Below, piece after piece: positions 7,851 to 16,625 of a stretch of 64,000 nucleotides of DNA; within the stretch, counting starts at the first letter, position 1, and every line of letters starts with the position of its first letter. The DNA comes from Chloroflexota bacterium. Lineage in GTDB: Bacteria > Chloroflexota > Limnocylindria > QHBO01. Under the pieces are notes generated by a model. It did no database searches, was not told the origin of the DNA, and saw only the letters and a program-made list of their open reading frames with translations. Made by a program: the position numbers and the translations under genes. Where the stretch lies: the NCBI GenBank assembly GCA_003243965.1, contig QHBO01000007.1:1-64000 (forward strand), given 5' to 3'.

Positions 7851-10126
7851 GCCCGCACCCGCTCTCCGACGGCGGCAAGACCTTCCGCCACGATCTGGTC
7901 CGAGCCGACCAGCACCGCCGAGGTGGCCGTCCCCAACGGGACGAAAGAGTCGACCGCGCGCACGCTCCGCAGCCTGCGCCCGCCGGTTTCGAAGCCGCCT
8001 TCCGCCAGATCGGCGACGATGGCGTCCGCCACGCCGCCCCCCGTGCGCCGGCATTCGTCAACGACCAGGACCGCCCCGCAGTCGCCGGCGTGCTTGCGGA
8101 CTGCCTCGATCGGGAGCGGGCTCAGCCAGCGTAGATCGACCACGCGCGCACGCACGCCGTGATGCTCGCGAAGGCGCTTCGCGGCCTGCAGCGAGAGGCG
8201 CAGGCCGTTCGCGTAGCTCACGATCAGCAGGTCCCGGTGGTCGAGGTCGTGCACGCCGACGTCGCCGGGCAGGAGAACCGCCGGAGGTGGGGGATAATCC
8301 GTGAGCCAGCCGCCGTCGCCATCGGTGTACAGGTCCTTCTCGTGGTACAGCGCAATCGGCTCCAGGAAGACGACGATGCGGCCGTCCTCGATCGCCATCC
8401 CGACCACGCCCCGCAGCATACGCGCGGCGTCCTCGCCGCGGCTCGGAACCGCAAGCACCAGGCCGGGAATGTCACGGAGCGCGCCGACGCTGTTGTCGTT
8501 GTGGAAATGTCCGCCGAAGCCCTTCTGGTACGCGAGCCCGGGGAGGCGCAGGACCATGGGATTGCGGAACTGGTCGGAGCTGAAGAACTGCAGCGTTGCC
8601 GCCTCACCGCGGATCTGGTCGAGCGCGTTGTGCACGTAGGCCAGGTACTGGATCTCGGGCATCGGCAGCAGTCCGATGTGCGCCGCTCCCTGCGCGATTC
8701 CGAGGATCGATGTCTCGTCGAGCAACGTATCGAAGACGCGGCCGGGGCCGAAGCGTTTCTGCAGTCCATTGGTCACGTTGTACACCCCGCCCTTGCGCCC
8801 CACATCCTCGCCAAAGACGATCAGCTCGGGGCGGCGCAGCAGCTCGTCGGCGAGCGCGGCGTTGATCTGCCCGGCAAGCGTGCGCCGATTGGGATGTGTC
8901 GCCTCTTCCGGCAGCGAGCCGCCGAAGCTCTCGCGTCGCCTCGGCGCGCGGATCAGCGGTGAGCGGGCGCGCGCCGCCACCCGGCGTGGATGCTGCGGCG
9001 CCATCGGGGCGATGACCTCCTGGGTCGTCTCGAGACGCGGCCTGCGGATCGCCTCGCCGGCCACGGCCGCGATTCGGTCGCGGGTGTCGCGCAGCAGCTG
9101 ACGCAGCTGGGCAGGGAGCGCCGCGCCAGTTTCGATCAGCAGTCGCGCGTTGGCCACCAGCGGGTCGCTCGCCTCGGTCGCCGCGATCTCGGCCAGCGAG
9201 CGGTATCCATGCTCGGCATCGCTGCCCGCGTGACCCCAGAGCCGGATGGTCGGCAGGTGGACGAACGTCGGTCGGCGGGTGCCGCGCGTATAGGCGATGG
9301 CCTCGGCGGCGATTCGCCAGATGTCGTCCAGGGCGCCGTCGGCGAGCAGGTAGCGAAGGCCCGGCTGGTTGCCATACGTCTCCGCGATCCAACCGGCCGG
9401 AGTTGGGACGCTGATTCCGGTCCCGTTGTCCTCGCAGACGAAGAGGATCGGCATCGGCAGACCGGTGCGGACCGCGTATCTGGCGGTGTTGATCGCGGCA
9501 AGCGCGGTGGCGTGGTTGGCGGAGGCGTCGCCGAACGAGCAGATCACGACGCTGTCCGCGGGAAGGTCGTTGTGGACGCCCAGCCGGCGCGCGCGGGCCA
9601 GCGAGAAGGCGAGTCCCATGGCCTTGGGCAGGTGGGAAGCGATCGTGCTGGTCTGCGGCGGGACCCACAGCGCGCGACTGCCCCACACCTTGTGGCGGCC
9701 CTGGGCGATCGGGTCGTCGGACGAGGCCACGATCCCGAGCAGGGTGTCGAAGGCGGGCGTGCTGCCGGGCAGCTGACGCGCCCGCGCCATCATGAAGCCG
9801 CCCGAGCGATAGTGGAGAAAGGCGGGATCGGTGATTCGCAGCTGCGCACCGAGCACGGCGTCGTTCTCGTGTCCTGCCGAGCTGATGGTGTAGAAGCTGC
9901 GCTCCGACTTCTTCAGCTCGCGGGCGCTGACGTCCAGGGCGCGAGACAGAAGCTGGTCCTCGAAGAGCTGAATCGCGGCGTGCGCCGTCAGGCTGCTTCC
10001 CGGCCTGATCGGCTCACCTGGTGCCAGCCGGTGGGGCGCGGGAGTGGCTGCCTGCAGACAGGCGTCGAGGGCGGCCTCGACGATCGCGACGCGGTCGAAG
10101 GTCATTCGGCGAATGCAGCTCGGCAC
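7847..10126 (-). CDS. Fused E1 alpha-beta thiamine-diphosphate 2-oxoacid dehydrogenase
   Basis: 759 residues, alpha and beta chains of a branched-chain 2-oxoacid/pyruvate dehydrogenase E1 in one polypeptide. The alpha part (about 1-380) has SSAGHENDAVLGAQL, HYRSGGFMMARA and CSFGDASANHATALAAIN, a slightly altered GDG-N thiamine-diphosphate motif. The beta part (about 410-750) has LIVFGEDVGRKGGVYNVT with the conserved acid, DTLLDETSILGIAQGAA and PEIQYLAYVHNALDQIRGEA. No E2 or E3 gene is in the window. The only coupled partner is a FabD-like acyltransferase. Starts: GTG 10126 or ATG 10105. Confidence 0.85.
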   Translation of the reverse strand: MPSCIRRMTFDRVAIVEAALDACLQAATPAPHRLAPGEPIRPGSSLTAHAAIQLFEDQLLSRALDVSARELKKSERSFYTISSAGHENDAVLGAQLRITDPAFLHYRSGGFMMARARQLPGSTPAFDTLLGIVASSDDPIAQGRHKVWGSRALWVPPQTSTIASHLPKAMGLAFSLARARRLGVHNDLPADSVVICSFGDASANHATALAAINTARYAVRTGLPMPILFVCEDNGTGISVPTPAGWIAETYGNQPGLRYLLADGALDDIWRIAAEAIAYTRGTRRPTFVHLPTIRLWGHAGSDAEHGYRSLAEIAATEASDPLVANARLLIETGAALPAQLRQLLRDTRDRIAAVAGEAIRRPRLETTQEVIAPMAPQHPRRVAARARSPLIRAPRRRESFGGSLPEEATHPNRRTLAGQINAALADELLRRPELIVFGEDVGRKGGVYNVTNGLQKRFGPGRVFDTLLDETSILGIAQGAAHIGLLPMPEIQYLAYVHNALDQIRGEAATLQFFSSDQFRNPMVLRLPGLAYQKGFGGHFHNDNSVGALRDIPGLVLAVPSRGEDAARMLRGVVGMAIEDGRIVVFLEPIALYHEKDLYTDGDGGWLTDYPPPPAVLLPGDVGVHDLDHRDLLIVSYANGLRLSLQAAKRLREHHGVRARVVDLRWLSPLPIEAVRKHAGDCGAVLVVDECRRTGGGVADAIVADLAEGGFETGGRRLRSVRAVDSFVPLGTATSAVLVGSDQIVAEGLAAVGERVRA

Positions 10127-10143
10127 GGGGTGCGAGTGCCGCC

Positions 10144-10149
10144 ATCATA
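10144..10149 (-). promoter_or_regulatory. -10 element (TATGAT) of the E1 gene
   Basis: TATGAT on the minus strand lies 17 nt before GTG 10126 and 38 nt before ATG 10105. No clear -35 box. Confidence 0.35.
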
Positions 10150-10223
10150 GCGCCGTCCAGACGGTCGGCGGCCGACCGAGCATCAGGCCCCCGACGCCTG
10201 CCCGCAGTGCCGAGCGGAACGGC

Positions 10224-10352
10224 CTAGTGCGGCCATCCGTTACCGTTGGTGCACGCTCCGACCACGCTCACCAGCAGCTGCTGGCTCGCGACGCCGAGCA
10301 GTGTGGCGGCCAGCAGACGTCGCCAGCCGGCCATGCGCAGGACGATCGACAC
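10224..10352 (-). CDS. Possible small lipoprotein-like peptide (42 residues)
   Basis: GTG at 10352 opens 42 codons ending at TAG 10224. Residues 1-12 are basic (ends GWRR), residues 13-31 are hydrophobic (LLAATLLGVASQQLLVSVV), and GAC at 32-34 could serve as a lipobox cysteine, leaving a nine-residue tail CTNGNGWPH. A strong Shine-Dalgarno sequence, GGGAGAGGTGA, ends 5 nt before the start. No homologue is recognised. It could be a small membrane peptide, a processed lipopeptide or a chance frame. The good ribosome site and export-like profile are the only support. Confidence 0.4.
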   Translation of the reverse strand: MSIVLRMAGWRRLLAATLLGVASQQLLVSVVGACTNGNGWPH

Positions 10353-10601
10353 GGGGCTCACCTCTCCCTCTTGCCGGCGTCGTCAGGGGGCGCGGCGCCG
10401 GTCACGGGGAGAGGAAAGCGGATGACCCTTACCCGCCGATTACGCGTGGCTTATGTGCGGGGTCGCAGCGCGAGCATCCGGCCTTGACACTGCGCCTCGG
10501 CAAACGTCAGAGTGCCCGGCAAGCCGGCGCGTCTCTGCCCGATCTCCCCGCCCGGAACACCGGGCTGGGTGGCCTGAGGCCGGCTGAAGCCAGAGGAACG
10601 G

Positions 10602-11708
10602 GTGGCCGTCGAACCGATGAGCCCTGCGCCGACGCTGTCGTCTCCCCATCCCGCCGGCCCCGTCGCGCGCGAGTCGGCCCACGACCCCGCCGTGCTCCTC
10701 GATGGTGTCTCCAAGCGTTTTGGCGAGGTCACCGCGGTCGACGGCCTCGACCTCGAGGTGACCGACGGCGAGTTCTTCTCGATGCTCGGACCGTCCGGCT
10801 CCGGGAAGACGACGACGCTGCGGATGATCGCCGGCTTCGAGACTCCGACGACCGGCCGGATCCGGCTGCATGGCCGCGACGTGAGCCGGGTGGCGCCGTA
10901 TGACCGCGACGTGAACACCGTGTTTCAGGACTACGCGCTCTTCCCGCACATGTCCGTCGGGGAGAACGTCGGTTACGGGTTGATGGTCCGAAAGGTCCCG
11001 CGGGACGAGCGCCGCCGGCGCGTGGCAGACGCGCTGTCGATGGTTCGCCTGGCAGGCTACGAGCGGCGGCGTCCGGCCGAGCTCTCCGGCGGCCAGCGTC
11101 AGCGGGTGGCGCTCGCGCGCGCGATCGTCAACCGACCGCGTGTCCTGCTCCTCGACGAGCCGCTCGGTGCGCTCGACCTGAAGCTGCGCGAGGAGATGCA
11201 GCTGTTCCTCAAGGCACTCCAGCTCGACTTGGGGATCACGTTCATCTACGTCACCCACGACCAGCAGGAGGCGCTCACCATGAGCGACCGGATCGCCGTC
11301 TTCAATCTGGGCCGCGTCGCGCAGGTCGGCTCGCCGGCAGAGATCTACGAGCGGCCGGCGACGCCATTCGTGGCCGGCTTCGTCGGCACTTCCAACCTGT
11401 TGACCGATGATGCTGCCCGACTGCTGGTCGGCCGGGAGGGGACGTTCACGGTGCGACCCGAGAAGATCCGCCTGTCGGACCCGGACGAGATGCACACCGC
11501 GGGAGAGAGCTCCGCGCTGGGGCGCATCCGCGACGTGGTGTACCTCGGATCGGAGACCCGCTACATCGTCGCTCTCGAGGCCGGTGGCGAGCTGGTCGTC
11601 ACCCGTCAGAATCTCGAGACGTCCTCGATGGAGGCGCTCGCCGCCCGCGGCCGGCAGGTGCGTCTCAGCTGGAACCGCGAGCACGTGCTGGCGCTCAAGG
11701 CGAGCTGA
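10602..11708 (+). CDS. potA: Polyamine-type ABC transporter ATPase
   Basis: 368 residues. Full nucleotide-binding domain: GPSGSGKTTTLRMIAG (Walker A), Q-loop in VFQDYALFPHMSV, LSGGQRQRVALARAI (signature), LLLDEPLGALD (Walker B), THDQQEAL (H-loop), then a C-terminal TOBE regulatory domain from about residue 285. It powers import of spermidine/putrescine or a related cation by the two permeases downstream. First gene of potA-binding protein-permease-permease, all on one strand. GTG start with GAGGAA upstream; ATG 10617 is a possible alternative. Confidence 0.9.
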   Translation: MAVEPMSPAPTLSSPHPAGPVARESAHDPAVLLDGVSKRFGEVTAVDGLDLEVTDGEFFSMLGPSGSGKTTTLRMIAGFETPTTGRIRLHGRDVSRVAPYDRDVNTVFQDYALFPHMSVGENVGYGLMVRKVPRDERRRRVADALSMVRLAGYERRRPAELSGGQRQRVALARAIVNRPRVLLLDEPLGALDLKLREEMQLFLKALQLDLGITFIYVTHDQQEALTMSDRIAVFNLGRVAQVGSPAEIYERPATPFVAGFVGTSNLLTDDAARLLVGREGTFTVRPEKIRLSDPDEMHTAGESSALGRIRDVVYLGSETRYIVALEAGGELVVTRQNLETSSMEALAARGRQVRLSWNREHVLALKAS

Positions 11709-11747
11709 AGGTCGCGCAAAGGAGGGGGCAGTGGCACGGAGGAATCG

Positions 11748-13004
11748 ATGATCAAGGGTCGCATCACCGCGGCGGTGGCCGTGATCTCTCTGGTCCTGGT
11801 CGCCTGCAGCGGCGGCACCACACCATCCACGGGCGGGAGTGGCGCGCTGCGTTCGGGAGCGCCGATCGGATCCGGCTCAGGCGGGCCCGGCACCAACCTG
11901 CCGACCGCCATCGGCCCGGGAGAGGGGTCGCTGAACATCATCATCTGGGCGGGCTACGCGGAGGACGGCTCGAACAAGAAGGAGTACGACTGGGTTCACC
12001 CGTTCGAGCAGAAGACCGGCTGCAAGGTCAACTCCAAGCCGGCAAACACCTCCGACGAGATGGTGACCCTCATGCGGCAGGGCGGCGGATCGGTCTACGA
12101 CGGCGTGTCGGCGTCGGGTGATGCGACGCGGCGCCTGATCGCCAACGGCGACGTGGCCGAGATCAACCCGCAGCTGATCCCCGATTGGAACGACGTCGCG
12201 CCATTCCTGCAATCGCCGCCGCACAACACGGTCGGCGGCAAGCACTATGGCGTCTCGCATGGCTGGGGCGGCAACGAGCTGATGTGGCGGACCGACGTGG
12301 TGAAGACCGCGCCGACCAGCTGGGACGTGGTCTTCGATCCGGCCAAGGCGGCTGCCTACAAGGGCAAGCTGACCGCCTACGATAGCCCGATCTACATCGC
12401 CGATGCGGCGCTCTACCTCAAGGCCCATCGGCCTGACCTGGGAATCACCGATCCCTACGAGCTGACGCAGCCGCAGTTCGATGCCGCCGTGGCGCTCCTC
12501 ACCGAGCAGCGCCCCAACATCGGCAAGTACTGGGCGGCGTACGCGGACGAGATCGACAACTTCAAGTCCGGTGCAACGGTGGTCGGCACCACCTGGCCGT
12601 ACCAGGTCAACGTGCTGAAGGGCGAGAACGTGCCGGTGCAGGCCACGGTGCCCAGCGAGGGGATGACCGGCTGGGCAGACACCTGGATGATGTCGGCGCA
12701 CGCCAAGCACCCCAACTGCATGTACCAGTGGATGGCCTGGATGGTCACGCCCCAGGTGCAGGCGCAGGTCGCCGAGTCGTTCGGTGAGGCCCCCGCCAAC
12801 CCGAAGGCCTGCGCGCTCCTCGACAAGGGCGTCGGTCCCTATGCGGTGAAGAACTTCTGCACCGAGTACCGGGTCAACGACCAGTCGTTCTACAACCAGA
12901 TCAGCTTCTGGAAGACGCCGCTGGCCGACTGTGGTGACAGCCGAGGGCAGGCCTGCATCGACTATTCGGTGTGGACCCAGAAGTGGACCGCGATCAAGGG
13001 CTGA
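11748..13004 (+). CDS. potD: Periplasmic/extracellular polyamine-binding lipoprotein
   Basis: 418 residues. Lipoprotein signal peptide with lipobox VLVAC (Cys about residue 20), a Ser/Gly-rich spacer, then a family 1 PotD-like solute-binding fold: LNIIIWAGYAEDG, EQKTGCKVNSKPANTSDEMV, GVSHGWGGNELMWRTD. It delivers substrate to the permeases encoded next. Several Cys in the C-terminal lobe may form disulphides. The spacer and its cysteine anchor fit a cell with no periplasm. Polyamine specificity is by family only; an oligopeptide or thiamine-like ligand is less likely. Confidence 0.88.
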   Translation: MIKGRITAAVAVISLVLVACSGGTTPSTGGSGALRSGAPIGSGSGGPGTNLPTAIGPGEGSLNIIIWAGYAEDGSNKKEYDWVHPFEQKTGCKVNSKPANTSDEMVTLMRQGGGSVYDGVSASGDATRRLIANGDVAEINPQLIPDWNDVAPFLQSPPHNTVGGKHYGVSHGWGGNELMWRTDVVKTAPTSWDVVFDPAKAAAYKGKLTAYDSPIYIADAALYLKAHRPDLGITDPYELTQPQFDAAVALLTEQRPNIGKYWAAYADEIDNFKSGATVVGTTWPYQVNVLKGENVPVQATVPSEGMTGWADTWMMSAHAKHPNCMYQWMAWMVTPQVQAQVAESFGEAPANPKACALLDKGVGPYAVKNFCTEYRVNDQSFYNQISFWKTPLADCGDSRGQACIDYSVWTQKWTAIKG

Positions 13005-13064
13005 GCGCCGAGTGAACGGCCGGTCGGGGATGATTCGGCGTCTCCGACCGGTCGGCATCGGTCG

Positions 13065-13958
13065 GTGAGCAGCGGACGTGGCGAGCCGGGGCGCACCGGC
13101 GGAGCGGCGCGTGTGCTCTACCGCCACCGCTGGCTCCAGGTCCTGCTCCTGCTCGCACCACCGACCGGCTGGTTCCTGGTCGTCTATCTCGGCTCGCTGA
13201 GCGTCCTCTTCCTCTCGGCGTTCTGGTTGCTCGACCCGCTCACCTCCGCGGTGGTCCACACCTTCAGCCTGCGCAACTTCCAGATCCTGCTCGGCGATCC
13301 GACGTACCGGACGATCGTGCTGCGCACGGTGGGGATCGCCGCCGCCGTCACGCTGACCGATGCGCTCCTCGCGTTTCCGATCGCGTTCTACATGGCTCGC
13401 GTGGCCGGCCCGCATGCGCGCTCGCTGCTGTTCATGGCCGTGCTGTTGCCGTTGTGGTCCAGCTATCTGGTGCGCGTCTACGCCTGGCGGGTGATGCTCC
13501 AGCCGCATGGCCCGGTCGAGTCGTTCCTCTCGGCGATCGGGCTGCCCAACGTCGAGATCGGATACTCGGATGTCTCGATGTGGATCGTGTTCAGCTACAT
13601 CTGGCTTCCGTACATGATCCTGCCCCTGTATGCCGGCCTGGAACGGATCCCGCGATCGTTGCTGGAGGCGTCCCAGGATCTTGGCGGCCGGGGCGGGATC
13701 ACCCTGCGCCGCGTGATCCTGCCGCTGGCCCTCCCGGCGCTGGCCGCCGGCTCGATCTTCACCTTCGCGTTGACCCTCGGCGACTACATCACCCCGACGC
13801 TGATCTCCAACAGCCAGTTCATCGGGAACGTGGTCTACGACAGCCAGGGAGTGGCCAACAACATCCCGTTCGCCGCCGCGTTCGCGATCGTCCCGGTGGT
13901 GATCATGGCCGGCTACCTGCTGATCGCCCGCCGTCTCGGCGCGTTCGAGGCACTCTGA
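13065..13958 (+). CDS. potB: Polyamine ABC transporter permease 1
   Basis: 297 residues, six hydrophobic segments. The cytoplasmic coupling helix carries the EAA-type motif EASQDLGGRGGITLRRVILP. PotB-like by order and by its longer N-terminus. GTG start. The stop is three bases before the start of the second permease, so they are co-translated and form the heterodimeric channel. Confidence 0.9.
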   Translation: MSSGRGEPGRTGGAARVLYRHRWLQVLLLLAPPTGWFLVVYLGSLSVLFLSAFWLLDPLTSAVVHTFSLRNFQILLGDPTYRTIVLRTVGIAAAVTLTDALLAFPIAFYMARVAGPHARSLLFMAVLLPLWSSYLVRVYAWRVMLQPHGPVESFLSAIGLPNVEIGYSDVSMWIVFSYIWLPYMILPLYAGLERIPRSLLEASQDLGGRGGITLRRVILPLALPALAAGSIFTFALTLGDYITPTLISNSQFIGNVVYDSQGVANNIPFAAAFAIVPVVIMAGYLLIARRLGAFEAL

Positions 13959-13961
13959 CCG

Positions 13962-14747
13962 ATGGGACGGCTCGGGCTTCGCCTCGCCACGGGAAGCGTG
14001 CTTGCCTTCCTCTACATCCCGCTGGTGATCATCTTCCTGTTCGCCTTCAACGCGGACCGCGGGCAGTCGTGGCCGATTCGCAGCTACACCGTCCGCTGGT
14101 TCGGGGATGCGCTGGCCAATGGCGACGTGCGGGACGCGCTGCTGCTGTCGGTGGAGGCGGCGCTCGGCGCCACCGCGATCTCGCTGCTCCTCGGCTCGCT
14201 GGCCGCGCTCGCGGTCCATCGGTTCCGCTTCTTCGGGCGCGAGACGATCTCGTTCGCGCTGGTGCTGCCGCTTGCGCTGCCGGGAATCGTGACCGGGATG
14301 GCGCTGAACGCCACGATCAACACCGCGGGCATCGGCTTCGGCCTGGTGACCATCATCGTCGGGCACGCCACGTTCTGCATCGTGGTCGTCTACAACAACA
14401 TCCTCGCCAGGCTGCGCCGGACCTCCAGCTCGATCGAGGAGGCCTCGCTGGATCTCGGCGCCACGACCTGGCAGACGTTCCGCTACGTGACCCTGCCGGT
14501 GCTGCGCACCGCGATCCTGGCCGGAGCGCTCCTCGCGTTCGCGCTCTCGTTCGACGAGGTGATCGTCACCACCTTCACCGCCGGCACCGACGAGACACTG
14601 CCGATCTGGATCCTCAACCACCTTCGGCAGCCGAACCAGCGGCCGATCGTCAACGTTGTGGCGGTGGCCGTCATCGTGCTGTCCGCGGTCCCGGTGTACC
14701 TGTCGCAGCGGCTCTCCGCCTCTGACGCGGGGGGACTGAGCGGCTGA
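13962..14747 (+). CDS. potC: Polyamine ABC transporter permease 2
   Basis: 261 residues, about six membrane segments, EAA motif EASLDLGATTWQTFRYVTLP. PotC-like partner of the preceding permease. It is the last gene of the transporter operon; the next gene has its own short intergenic region. Confidence 0.9.
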   Translation: MGRLGLRLATGSVLAFLYIPLVIIFLFAFNADRGQSWPIRSYTVRWFGDALANGDVRDALLLSVEAALGATAISLLLGSLAALAVHRFRFFGRETISFALVLPLALPGIVTGMALNATINTAGIGFGLVTIIVGHATFCIVVVYNNILARLRRTSSSIEEASLDLGATTWQTFRYVTLPVLRTAILAGALLAFALSFDEVIVTTFTAGTDETLPIWILNHLRQPNQRPIVNVVAVAVIVLSAVPVYLSQRLSASDAGGLSG

Positions 14748-14821
14748 TCCGGGTGGGACCGGAGGAGGCCGATCGGGGGATAGCCAGCCCGCCGACAGGC
14801 GCACTATCCTCGTGACCCTGA

Positions 14822-16600
14822 ATGAACGAGGCCATTCACGTGAGCGCGCGCCGCATCCCCACCGACCCCGGGACCGCCCGACTGCGCGGCCAGCCGCCCA
14901 ACCGTTGGCTCGCCGCCGGGGTGATCGCGGTCGCGATCCTGGCGGCCGGAATCGGCCTGACCCTCGGTGCCTTCCTGCTGAACGGCCGTGCGTCGGCCGG
15001 AGGCATGGACGCTGCGCTCGGCTACGTGCCGGCGAACGCGGCCACGTACTACGAGCTGCGGCTGGACCTGCCCGGCGATCAGCGCGCAAAGCTCCAGGCG
15101 CTGCTCGCGCACTTTCCAAAGGTCGCCGGCGACGCCGTGTCGGGGGACACCCTCGACCGATGGCTTGACGCCGCTTTCAAGCAGGGGGGTGGAAAGCACT
15201 CCTACACCGCCGACGTGAAGAGCTGGTTCGACGGACGGCTGGCGGCTGCCCAAACGGCATTCGACGCCGGGGCGCTGAGGGGCGCGGCGGCCATGCCGCG
15301 CGGCCTGCTGCTGGTCGGCGTCAAGGATCGCTCGATCGCCGAGTCGCGGATTGTGGCCCTCGCGGCGGAGGCCACCGGCGCCTCGATGAGCTCCGAGAGC
15401 TACCAGGGAGTCACCATCCACGTGCTGAGCTGGCCATCGTCCGGCTCAGGGCCGGCGGCCACGGCGCCGCACAGCGTGGCCTACGCGGTCACCGCCGACG
15501 AGCTGATCGTCAGCAACGATGCGGCCGGGATCCGCGGGGCGCTCGACGTCCACGCAGGACGAGTCGCAGGCCTTGCCGCCAATGCGGAGCTGCAGGCCGC
15601 CATTGCACGCCTTCCGACCGATCGCGTGGCGACCACCGTGGTCAACACCGCAGCCGTCTACACCCAGCTGCGCGCCAGTCTCGGGACGCAGCAGACGGCC
15701 TTGACGGCGCTGCTGGATGCCGTCGCGCAGCTGCAGTCGGCGCGGGTCGCGGTTGCCGCCGCACGCTTCGAGAACGACCGGCTGGTCATGATCGGCGCCG
15801 CCGGCGCTCCGACCGGGGATCTGGCCGCCGAGAACCGGGACCGCGGCCTCGCGTCGCACACGCCGCCCGACGCACTGTTGTACGCCGAGACGGGAAACGT
15901 CGGTCGGGGATGGGCGGCGCTCATCTCTGGGGTCAAGGCCGCGCTGAAGGACCGGCCGGAGGGTGCGCAGCTCAAGCAGGCGGAAACGGCGCTCAAGTCC
16001 GATCTGGAGTCGTATGTGCGCTGGATCGGCGGCGCGGCCGTGGTGGCAGGCTGGGACGGAAGCCAGCCCTACCTGGGCGTGATCATCACGCCGACCGATG
16101 CCCGCGAAGCCAGCCTTCGCCTCCTGCAGCTGCAGGCGCTCGCCCAGCTGGCGGCCGCCGGCGGTGGTCCGAAGGTGACCGTCGACGAGCAGCAGCACGG
16201 GGCGGCGCGGATCACCACGGTGCACATCTCCGTGCCGGGCGCGACGGTTCCGGAGTGGGCACGCGCGGTGCAGTACTCGGTCACCGACGGGCGCGTGGTG
16301 ATCGGCATCGGTGAGCGGTTCGTCGGACGCGTGCTCGATCAACAGCCGGCAACCTCGCTCGCCAGCGCGAGCCGGTTCCGGCAGGCGGTGGAGCGCATGG
16401 GCGGTCCGTCGAGCGTGTCGCTGAGCTGGATCGACCTGGCAGGCATCCGCACCGCCATCGAGCAGCAGCTCCCGCCGGCGGTCCGCACTCCTTACGAGGC
16501 GCAGGTGCAGCCGTGGCTGCGTCCCTTGGACCTGGCCGTGGGCGTGACCCGCCTGGAGGACGGCGACATCGTGACGCGCGGCGCGATCACGGTGAAGTGA
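14822..16600 (+). CDS. DUF3352 membrane-anchored protein
   Basis: 592 residues. A short basic cytoplasmic start, one membrane helix (about 36-58: WLAAGVIAVAILAAGIGLTL), then a large extracytoplasmic domain beginning GGMDAALGYVPANAATYYEL, the opening of DUF3352 ('lPa.talyvel.l..'). The function of this family is unknown; it is found in cyanobacteria, chloroflexi and actinobacteria as a surface protein. The C-terminal part repeats the pattern of beta strands seen in the N-terminal part, with ITTVHISVPG and SLSWIDLAGIR. TATCCT 11 nt before the ATG may be its -10 box. Confidence 0.85.
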   Translation: MNEAIHVSARRIPTDPGTARLRGQPPNRWLAAGVIAVAILAAGIGLTLGAFLLNGRASAGGMDAALGYVPANAATYYELRLDLPGDQRAKLQALLAHFPKVAGDAVSGDTLDRWLDAAFKQGGGKHSYTADVKSWFDGRLAAAQTAFDAGALRGAAAMPRGLLLVGVKDRSIAESRIVALAAEATGASMSSESYQGVTIHVLSWPSSGSGPAATAPHSVAYAVTADELIVSNDAAGIRGALDVHAGRVAGLAANAELQAAIARLPTDRVATTVVNTAAVYTQLRASLGTQQTALTALLDAVAQLQSARVAVAAARFENDRLVMIGAAGAPTGDLAAENRDRGLASHTPPDALLYAETGNVGRGWAALISGVKAALKDRPEGAQLKQAETALKSDLESYVRWIGGAAVVAGWDGSQPYLGVIITPTDAREASLRLLQLQALAQLAAAGGGPKVTVDEQQHGAARITTVHISVPGATVPEWARAVQYSVTDGRVVIGIGERFVGRVLDQQPATSLASASRFRQAVERMGGPSSVSLSWIDLAGIRTAIEQQLPPAVRTPYEAQVQPWLRPLDLAVGVTRLEDGDIVTRGAITVK

Positions 16601-16625
16601 CCTCCTCGAGGCGCAGGGGCGTCGG

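Noticed and set aside
11877..15119. Very long minus-strand open frame (1080 codons) across the potD-potB-potC-DUF3352 region
   Set aside because: Low-complexity Arg/Gly/His/Asp translation with no domain, exactly opposite four genes with clear families; a GC-rich antisense shadow.
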